From assembly GCA_946811695.1 (NCBI GenBank), contig OX328125.1, positions 101,232,533 through 101,296,532 of the forward strand: a DNA stretch of 64,000 nucleotides. Reading direction: 5' to 3'. A program made the position numbers and the translations under genes. The DNA comes from Gonocerus acuteangulatus (taxonomy: Eukaryota; Arthropoda; Insecta; Hemiptera; Coreidae). Shown here piece after piece: positions 34,951-45,700 of the stretch (the first letter of the stretch is position 1; each line of letters starts with the position of its first letter). Below the pieces are notes generated by a model. It did not search any database, had not been told where the DNA came from, and saw nothing but the letters and a program-made list of their open reading frames with translations.

Positions 34951-36704
34951 GTAAGTAATTTTATTTTAGATTATACAAAACATGTATTTTTTTCATCCAC
35001 TTATGACATACTAAAATAAGTTCCCACAAAAGGTTTTGATAAAGCTCTTAATTTTTTATGTTGTAAAAGTCTATTTATTACTGCATCTCATACAAGTTAT
35101 ATATGTTTTTGTCCACATATTTAGCTTAAGTTTACTCTATCTAATTATGTTTTCATTAGGGAATGCTGATGGATTACCTATTTCTCCACTTCATGACATT
35201 CCGATGCTTGCTGATGAATCCTCACAATTATATAATATGGTAGTTGAAATTCCTCGATGGACCAATGCAAAAATGGAGGTAAGTCTCCTACATTCTGTGA
35301 TGAAAGTTGAATGCTGAGTTAATAAAGAGTTATTTCGAGGAACTAAAGTTTTATATTTATGTTAGAAATTTTGATAATTTGTAAATGGCTGCTAAATCAA
35401 GATCAGACTTTGTCCTCTACTTATTCCCCCAGTCATTGTTCATTAATTCATAAGCCAATGACTTTTACAATCTTACATAAATACGAAAAATACATACCAA
35501 AACAATTTGTATCTACTCAATTATAAAATTCATTTGCAAGAAAAGCGGTGAAATACAGCCTTGTCTTTGTAATTATTAATTATTTTATATAGCTGACAAC
35601 TTGTCATATATTATTTAAATGCTTCTCTTACATTCTTTTTTTCTAATTTTCCTTTTAACAGCCTGAAGTTTCATAAATACTATTTCCAAATTTGTGAATG
35701 TACTATTCTTAATTCTAAATAAGAAAAATGAAGGGGGAATTGATGAAAATTGGTTATCCAAGCTGTTATAAAATTTAGTTTCACTTTTGTAGTTGGCCAA
35801 ACTGCTTTTATACAAATCCTCAATTTTATGCCTAGATTTAGATCTCAATGTTAGCTTTTTCTTTCTAATTTGATTGCATTAGAATATTTGCAATTCCTTC
35901 ATTGTTTAAGTTAATGGATTATTGTTCTCAATTGTTTAGTTAATTAGTTTTGGAAGGTTGTAATTTTGGAAAACATTTTGCACTTATTTTATGCAGTAAT
36001 ATATTACTATGTTGTGAAATATTTGATTAAAAAAACTATTATCTGTGCTTATCAGTGGAATACATGAACTAAAACACTACAGTAGATTTAAATACCATTA
36101 TTCAAGAAGGTCCTGTATTTTTCATCGGGTTCTCAACTGTGAATTTTAATAATTAGTTTTGGGCTCTGGGTATGATACAAAGGGTATTAGTGAATATCAG
36201 AAAAATGGATTAACAAGCCCTTTACACAAGTTAGTCAACACTGTGCTGCTTAACAGATACTTTCCTAAATGATGATATACCTAATCTACTCAGTTTTTCT
36301 ATGACTTTTAATTGTCTAAAATTGCTTCTGTTTGATACAGATAAATCTGAAGGAGCCTTTGAACCCTATCAAGCAAGATATTAAAAAGGGAAAGTTGAGG
36401 TTTGTGTCAAACTGCTTCCCTCACCATGGATACATTTGGAATTATGGAGCTATACCTCAGGTACGTTTAGAACACTTCATAAAATCCCTCCGATTTTAAT
36501 ATAATACATAATAAAAAAGTTCAGTGATTCATAGCTATTTATCACTTGTATTATTGCATATATAGGTAAATGTGAAGACGCGCGGTCTCCACACCGATCC
36601 TTTTGAAATGTTGCACTATAACGTATTTTGATGCACTAAACACGAATCCATTAAAAAAAAATCTCGCTTTTCACTAGGAAAGAAGTTATGAAACACTAAA
36701 GTTC

Positions 36705-36748
<44 letters not shown>

Positions 36749-39700
36749 TTTTAAGTTACTTCGCTGGGGTTGAAATGATTGATTTGTGAGACGGCTTCTC
36801 TCTCCAGCGGTGTTCTCCCTCTCCTTACTGCAATATTTCGTCGGGTTCATCTCTGACTTCTTCAGGCTGCTATGTGTCGTCCTCGGTGGTTGTCAAGGGA
36901 ATGACATTCCCTAGGGGGGAGGGAGGAAGACCTCGAGGACAACTTAGGTAACCATGGTTGAATGTTTGAGGGACAGCAACTACACAGGGGGTTTTATAGT
37001 TTTGACTGGGGGAGGGGTGAGGAAGCGGTAAGTCGGTGAAGATGAAACAAGTGCAATTGCTGGGTTGTAAAAGCGGGTTGTAAAGGTGTTAAGAGTTTTG
37101 GGACACACAAGTTGGAAAATTGTCTGGAGCCTGGAAAAAACAACAGAGTTCCGAATGTGTCCACATTAACATAAACCCCAATAACATTAATTACAAAACC
37201 GACAAAACATCCCCCCTGCCTACTCCGCCATCTTCCATAAATTGTCCTGACCTCCTTTTTATCTTTGTTCCCAGGCTCCAGACAATTTTTCTACTTGTGT
37301 GTCCCAAAACTCTTAACACCTTTACAACCTAGCAATTGCACTTCTTTCATCTTCACCGACTTACCGCTTCCTCATACATTCGACCATGGTTACCTAAGTT
37401 GTCCTCGAGGTCTTCCTCCCTCCCCCCTAGGCATTCTCTAGTGGTACGCATCTATATATTAATTTTTATAAATTGTATTCACTTATAGAATAGATTGTAT
37501 TTTCTCACTATGTGAAAAATGTTCCTTTTTTGTACTGATTAGTTTGTTGTACTGCTTACTTACTACTTTCTACATGCTGTTTACTTTCCAACTACCGTAT
37601 TTTCATTGTTTAAAAATAAGATTGGTTAAAATTTATTGTCTTGATGTATATACTACGCTCATTTCTGCCTGTTTTTTACTTACAAGTTGTATATTTATTT
37701 TTTTACTTATAAGTTGTATTTTTTTAGCTGAAGAAGGCTGCCAATGTGCAGCCGAAACGTCCAAATACAGATTTCTTCCTGAAAGTCTGACGTTTTTCTC
37801 CTAGCCGAATCCCAACTATACCTTGTCTTCGTATCTCTGCAACGGCTAACTATCTCCATCTTCACAGTGAACTTTAGTGTTTAATAACTTCTTTCCTAGT
37901 TGAAAGCGATTTTTTTTTTTGTTTTTTTTTGTTTTTTGTTTTTTTTAATGGATTCGTGTTTAGTGCATCAAAATACATTATTGTACAAAATTTAAAAGAA
38001 ATCGGTTTTGAGGACGCGAAACTTCAGTTCTACCAAAAAATGTTGTAATCAGTTATTTATTTTTTTTTTTAACGTTTAACGGTGTATCAACATTTGGGCT
38101 ATTAACGCCGGGCTATCTACAGGTTGCCGCCCTTTTATAATGCCAATAGCACGTCGTCGGTCACCCATTCAGGTACTGACCACACCCAACGTTGTTTAAC
38201 TTCGGTGATCAACGGGAACCCGTGCACTCAACGTGGCTATGGCCGTTGGCTGTAATCAGTTATTACATACATTATTAAATATAAATTCTCAATAACAATA
38301 CAAAATATTTGTTTGAAAAATTTAAAACTTCGTAAGCATAATGACATGTATTTTATTATGTGAAACATATAAGATTACTCATTGAATCCTGACTTTCTCA
38401 CTTCAGCAGAATAGGGAATCAAAAAGAATATTATATTGAGTAAAAACTGAAGTCGGTCAAGTTCTGAGGGAAATGCATAGTTTGACAGCTAATGGCGATG
38501 CACGTTTACAAGTTTTGTTGCTCTCTCAATTCCTAAACGATTGTATAGCTTATTCCAAACTAATCCAAAATTAGAGAAATATTCTCTCGGTTGATGGAGA
38601 TAAAGCTGGTGCTGAAAGTAAAGAGACAAAATAACCGACCAAATCGGGAAGGGAATTTTGAATTTTTTCACACTTATTTGCCATAATAAGCCACCATTTT
38701 TTGAGAAAAAAATTCTCAATGGCTCTCTCATGCACCATAGAAGCAGAATTATAGTCAGGGTATTTTATTTTAAAATGTAAAACACCTGGTAAATATTCTG
38801 GATGGTAATGAGCTAACTACATTTCTGCTGTATCCTCTTATTATTTAATTGCTGTCCTTGAAATTATAGACCTGTAGAATGATTATTTATGAACAATGCG
38901 AAAATTAATTATTTATTTTATTTGCTTAAAATGAATTAACCTTTGTTATGTGTTTCAACAATTTTTAATTTTAAAGTTTTATAATGAGATATTTACACAA
39001 TTTAAATTTTTAATCTGTAGTAAGTACAAATAGACTCAAATGAATTAAAATGTTAAAAAATGACCTAAACATATTTAGTTTAGCCTGAACTTATATTTAT
39101 GCAGTGATCTATAAACCCTTAATTGTTCTAAAAGGACAATGTCATGAAAATTCAGGCTTTGATCTAGTAATGATGTTATTAGAATCATAAATAATAATTA
39201 TTATTATAATCATTTTGGTGTCTTTACAATATAGTGTTCTTTTTTGGGGGGGGGGGGCTGGTCCTATTTGGAGAACCCTGCTGGTTAGGGCGAATGTTTA
39301 TTATTTTTTCGAAAAAAAAAACATCCACCACCCCTAGTGGGAATCGAACCCATGACCCTCGTACAAAGTATTCACTCCTTAACACTCATGGCCGCCAGCC
39401 ACCTTGCAATATATAGATAAAACCTTTGTTTTATTAATATACATATGTGTATTGGAAGATGCATAATTCCTATCAAAGAAAGAGACCTGTATGCAAAATA
39501 ATTAGCCCCACGTCACAATACGCTTACACAAATAGAATTCACATCATTATACATATTTATATGTAAAGTAATTCTGTCAAATTTTACAGTAATTAAAGTT
39601 TGGTTTCGAGTGTACAGTCTATCAGAACATGTTTTATGGTTAATTCTGCAGGCAAGTTGATAAAAATAGGCCCTATCTTAAAATGTTGGAGTGATTCAAT

Positions 39701-42700
39701 CCAAGTGTGGCTAATCCTGAGATGGCATAAAATCACTTCTTCCCGTCTATTTGGTATTTACTGGATGATCATTCGTGTACAGTGTGCTTCATTTCTCAAA
39801 GATTGTTTTGAGTCATGTTGTACCAGGATTCTTGCCAGTATTTGTTAAATCAGGGTGTCTACTGCACAAAAAAGTCACGAATGTCACGGAAATGTCATGA
39901 AATAGAAAATATGGCTCGAAAATCACGAAAATGTCATGAATTATGAAACTATGTCACAAATTTCCGTTTTACTGGCTTAATTGTTGCCGTTTTTCATAGG
40001 GCAACGCAATTCTATCTGCCTCCCCCACCCCCTGCTTCTATTTGAATCCTTTGTAGCATTTACACATCAATTATCCATTATTTTCATATATTTTTATTTT
40101 TGTTTATAAATATTTAGTTTGTAATATTTTTAGAAATTAGGAATTTTACAACCATTGTCCAATGTTTTTGAGGCTGCTTCCATAGACATTCTAAACTTTT
40201 TAGTGTAATAATTTCTTCACTTTTATAATTAATATAACTATCATCTTTAAAATATCATGTACATTTTATACAGTTTTATTATTTTTTTTTAAATGTAGGT
40301 AAAATTGTAAGCTCATAGATACCACGGTAATCTTTGTATGGTTACAAATAATTTAAGCTAAAAGTTAAGGTTTTTTCTTTTTAAGTGAAATTATTTTCTT
40401 TTTAATGGGCATGAAAATTGCATTGTGTCAAAGTTGTCATGAAAAATTAATGAAATTGGCTTTCACAAAAATCTCTGTATATGTCCCTATGACATATTAT
40501 CTCAAAATCCTTCTGCGTCATTTAATGTACGTATGGTGCCTATCATAAGGTTGCTAGTTTAGTTTTTTGTCAACCGACTTACCTTTATGTCATTTTTTTG
40601 TGTCTACGGAACCATAATATTGTAAAATGCTATGTGGGTGATGAAGTCGTTCTTCTGTCTAGATAAATTTTCAATATAACATAACTCTTTTATTAACGAA
40701 TAGATTTTGTTTGATACAAATGTTTACGTTGCTGCAGACATGGGAAAATCCTGAGCTGAAGGACGAACATACTGGCTATAAAGGCGATAATGACCCCATT
40801 GACGTCATGGAAATTGGATCAAGGGTATGTATGTAAATTATTTAAATCTTATTTTTGCAATATTAATTATGCTTATCGATATCTGATACTTGCATTATTT
40901 ATTTTATAGGATTGTGACCTTTTGATCTCAATAATGTATTTTGAATTGTCAGAAGGTTGTTAAAAATACATTATTTATTTTATTAAAAAGCTTCATATCT
41001 ATGGCGACGAGCTCTAATGGAAGTCATTAAACGATCACTTAATTACATAATTTTAATAACATTGTATATCATTTTGTTTTTAAGAACAGTAAATAAAATA
41101 CTTACTTTTAAGTGTATAAAAAAATAAAAAGACAATTCATTTTTAATTAAAAAACAAAAAAAAACTAACATAATAACATCAGAAACATAAGTTATTAATT
41201 CCTTATAAAATAAAATAAATAAAAACTCATTTTTGTATTCTAGTTTTATTATTTGTTATGACCAAACTGTGGCTATCTTCCCCTTGGTTGGCATATAATT
41301 TATAAACTTGGTGAAGACGTCCTGTGTAGGGGCAGCTATAGGACTGCCTTGACCCCTATATACGCAGTGGCTTTTGTGTATGCCTTGCAGTAGCCATGTA
41401 CGAAAAAGAAGACTATATGTTATACAGTACAATACATAGGTTTGTCGGGTGGACATAAAGCATATTTATGTTCCTGAATTTGAGCAGAAGGCTCTAAACG
41501 AAATAATTTTAAACCGCCTCTTTACTTTTTATTATTATTTTTTTTATTCTTATGGAACTATCTATAAGCTGTTTTTATGATTTCAGATTGCAAGAAGAGG
41601 TGAAGTAATGAAAGTGAAGGTTGTTGGATGCGTTGCTCTTATCGATGAAGGTAGTTTTCATTCATTTGTCTTAAGCATAGGGAATATATTTATCACGTCA
41701 TATACTTTCAAGATAATGTTTAGACATAAAAATGGGCCTCACACTGCCGCCATTGAAGAGAAAGTCCTACTATAAACCCCCCCTAAGGGGTGAAGGCCCT
41801 AGTCTTTTGTGATAACCAAGAAATGTGCTTTATTTTAGGCATGTATATGACGTACATCTCGTTGTGTTGCCTAATTTCTTTGAAAATGAAAAAGCATCCT
41901 CTAAGAAATGAAGGTTTGATAGAACCCAAGGAGCAGCAAAAAAATGAGAAATGGAAACTGGGCCACATCAGTAGCCTAAAGAAAGCATTTACTTTAATTG
42001 AAAAAAGGCTTCAAATCTTCCTTGAAGGGCGTGGTCCAAAATGGGCAACGTTTTTGAATATTATGCACACTTGCCATAAGCTTTTTATCCCCTGCAATCC
42101 TTAATCTATTTTATTTATTTTTTATTTTTTTTTTTTTGTTTTGCCGCATCAACATCTAGGCTATAAGCGCCATGCATTCTTTAAAGAAAACAAGTAGAAC
42201 ACAGTTTAAGGAAGTTGAATGTAAATATTGATAAATTAATTGATTTTCTACTATTGCAAAATCAATAACTGGATTTGTTGCAAAAAATCATGTTGTAGAA
42301 CATGCCACATTCAGAAATAAGAGAATACGGTAAACTTAAATTTATTATTTTGTACCTCCGCATGATAATCCTAAGCATTAACCATTAACCATGGGGGCAC
42401 CTAACCACATATTATAAATTCATTTATTCTTATAAACAGAAATCGCAAATGGCCATTCGTAGTTCGGCCTTGGTACAATTAATTTTAAAATAAATGGTAG
42501 TGAAGAGATAGTTGTCCATTGATATTGTGAAGGTGTAGATGATCGGGATTCGGAGGAGAGAGAGAACAGTTCCGTATAGTTGATGCTACGTTTCTCTGAG
42601 AAAAATGTAGCCTCAACGATACGGAACTGTTCTCTCTTCATAGCCCTGAAAAAGGCTTCTAATTCAAGCAGAAACATTGGCAAATAAATATTACTTTTTT

Positions 42701-45700
42701 TTTTTCTTACGGCGCATCTACTTCTAGGTCATTAGCGCCGACATCCAGGGTGCAGCAAGGAATTTTCCCAACAAGCCGTGAGATGAGAAAATTCCTGCCG
42801 GAGGTGGGGATCGAACCCACCATCTCCCGCTTATGAATCCAAGGCGCTAACCATTAGACCACGGGAGACCCCAATAAATATTATATTAAATATTTTAGTT
42901 ATAAAATGTAGTTTTGTTTAACTAAGGACCAAACCAAACCCTAAACATCTACACCTTCCTTAAATAAATGAACTTAACTTCAGTAATTTTTGTGAATTAT
43001 ATTGCATCCCCTGGAACAAATTTCCAACATTAGCTGAACCATGCTGTTACTTAGATATATCTTGATCTGAATGATCTCTTAGGCATTTTTATTAACAGTA
43101 TTCTGATATTTTTCTTAAACTTTCAGGAGAAACTGACTGGAAGATTATTTCAATCAGTAAAGATGACCCCATGTTCGATTCTGTTAATGGTAAGTAAAAA
43201 CTTATTGTACAACTTGATAATTTCCTCTTCCATAAAATGATTTCAATTTACTTTTGCTAGATTCTAGTACTATTATATTTTACTAATTATATCCCTGAAC
43301 ACCGTTCTACACTTAATTCATGTGATTAACTGTTTTGTTAAAAAAGATTATCAATAATTGCCCTATGAAGAGCACGCTTATTGGAATGCATGATATTCTC
43401 CCTTATTTGGCATATTAAATATATAATTAGGTTTATTAATGAAAATGTTATCACAACATAGGATTAGCTGATAATTACTTAAAAATGTGCTAACTAAATA
43501 AAAAATTCTGCAACAAATAATTGTAACTCGATAAAAATAACACTCTAATAAATGAGAATTATGAAAAATTTCTAAAACTAAAATCCAGTAAGTTTTAAAG
43601 AAAATCTAACTTCTCGCTGATGAATTGGTTTCTTTATTGAGTTGGGAGCACCTGCAACTATAAATATATTGAATTATAGTTGCCATTGATCAAAACAAAA
43701 CACTGAATTCTAATTCTATTTTGCTACATCCATGTCTATACTTTTGGTTAATTCATTTTTTTATTTAATATATATAGGAAAGAATTTTAAATCTTTCTGT
43801 TTACATTTATCAGCTTTCTGAATTTTAAATCTTTCTGTTTACATTTATCAGCATTCTGAATTTTAAATCTTGTCAAATATTCTCAAAACTGAAAATGTTC
43901 TGGAAAAAAATTGAGTGAGTTTTTATTGAATTATATCAGGCCATCCCATAAGTAATGTAGGTTTTTAATATTCTGTCTATTTACGTTCCCTCTTTTTCAA
44001 TTTATTTTTGTTTGCATTTATTTGTTTATTATAGCATTAAATGACGCCATGTTGTGATTTGGAAATTTGATAAATGAGAAAATACTGCTTTATCTTATCA
44101 AAAGCTTGTAGAAATATATGGCGAAAATGTCATTAGTGAGCGACAAATGCAGTGGTGGTTTGAATGATTTCGAGCGGGAAACCGTAAGCTTGAATACAAG
44201 CCTTGTACAGGTCGACTAACAGAGCTTGGGGACGAAATCCTGCAGGCTAATTTAGAAAAAAATCCTGCTGTAACAGTCTAAGAGCTAGGAGAAAACTTGG
44301 ATTGACACATTCTACAGTCCACCGATATTACTTATGGGATGATAGTTATTTGCAATGTGGAGGATATTTTGGTGTAAGGTGTAGGATTTATTTATTTAAA
44401 TTTTAACATCCCTTATTATTAACTGAGAATTTTGGGACGGGTTCTCTAAAGGTTACCACCATTTTCTAGCCAGGATAGGGCTGATGCCTCTTCTTTTTTC
44501 TAAAGAAAAGCTACCACCCCATTGTTGGAATCGAATCCACGACCTTTTGCACAGAGTTTTAATTGCTCACACCTTGACACTCATGGCCACCGGCCTCCTA
44601 TTTATTTTAGTCACTCTATTATCTGTATCTTATACTCCGTACATAAAATTAATGTATGTAAAGATAATTTGTTGAATTATTGCTTTATTACAGATATAGC
44701 AGATGTCGAGAAACATTTCCCCGGGCTTCTTAAGGCTACTTCCGAATGGTTGAGAATATATAAAATACCAGACGGCAAACCTGAAAACCAGTTTGCTTTC
44801 AACGGAGAATTTAAAGATAGAGCTTTTGCTACAAAGATCATAACAGAAACACATAAACACTGGAAAGGTCTGATTGCAAGGGAGGATGAGACTGCCATCA
44901 GCAGGTATGAATACTGATAAGGATGTTTTATTATTTTTGATGGCGCATCGACTTCTGGGCCATTAGCGCCAACATCCCTGGTGAAGCGAGGAATTTTCTC
45001 AGCAAGCTGTGAGATGAGAAAATTCCTGCCGCCTGTGGGACTCGAACCCACCATCTCCCGCATGAGAATCTAAGGCACTAGCCACTAGACCAAAGGGAGA
45101 CCCATGTTTCATTACTTTTGCTTAAATTCATATTTTCCTTTCATATAGAGAGAAATACTCGTTTATAATGTAGACCAGATAGCTTAAACTACAAATGCTA
45201 ACAAGAAATGTCAATTTATGGTAACCCAAAGTTTGCATAAAAAAAAAAAATCTGACTTACAGGAACTTCTTGCGCATTTACGTTCTTTTTTTTAGCACTT
45301 TTGAATTTTAAGCACCGATATCCCTGCCTGAGATTGCTTTATCAAAAAAATTGCATGAGAATTGTTTTTGTAGGAAATTTACTAAGCTTTCGAATGGTTA
45401 CCTTCCATTTACCAGGATTTCACATCTATTATATAGATATTTAAGAAATACATGTTTGCAACAGTTTTGAGATAATTAAGAAAATCTATGAACCTCTCCA
45501 AGTTTTCATGTCTGTTAATAAAATATTTATTTTCTAATATTTCTGAAACACCAAACATAATCAAAATTTGTATGTCATAGATTTGATGAATGTCAAACAT
45601 CTTGAAAATGTATCAACTGAATCTGCCTTCTTTAAGTATACAAAATGAAAATTCCAGTAAAGTCTGCTTTTCTCAAAAACTGTTATAGATATGATGTTGA

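Noticed and set aside
38100..38250. Functional 5S rRNA gene
   Set aside because: It has a fused tail, poly(A) and a target duplication; it is a SINE.
42770..42872. Functional tRNA genes (several tRNA-like heads in the window)
   Set aside because: All belong to longer SINEs and have degenerate stems; none shows an intact cloverleaf on its own.
44522..44917. 131-codon open frame as a separate gene
   Set aside because: Its second half is pyrophosphatase exon 7 and its first half is SINE and intron read-through.
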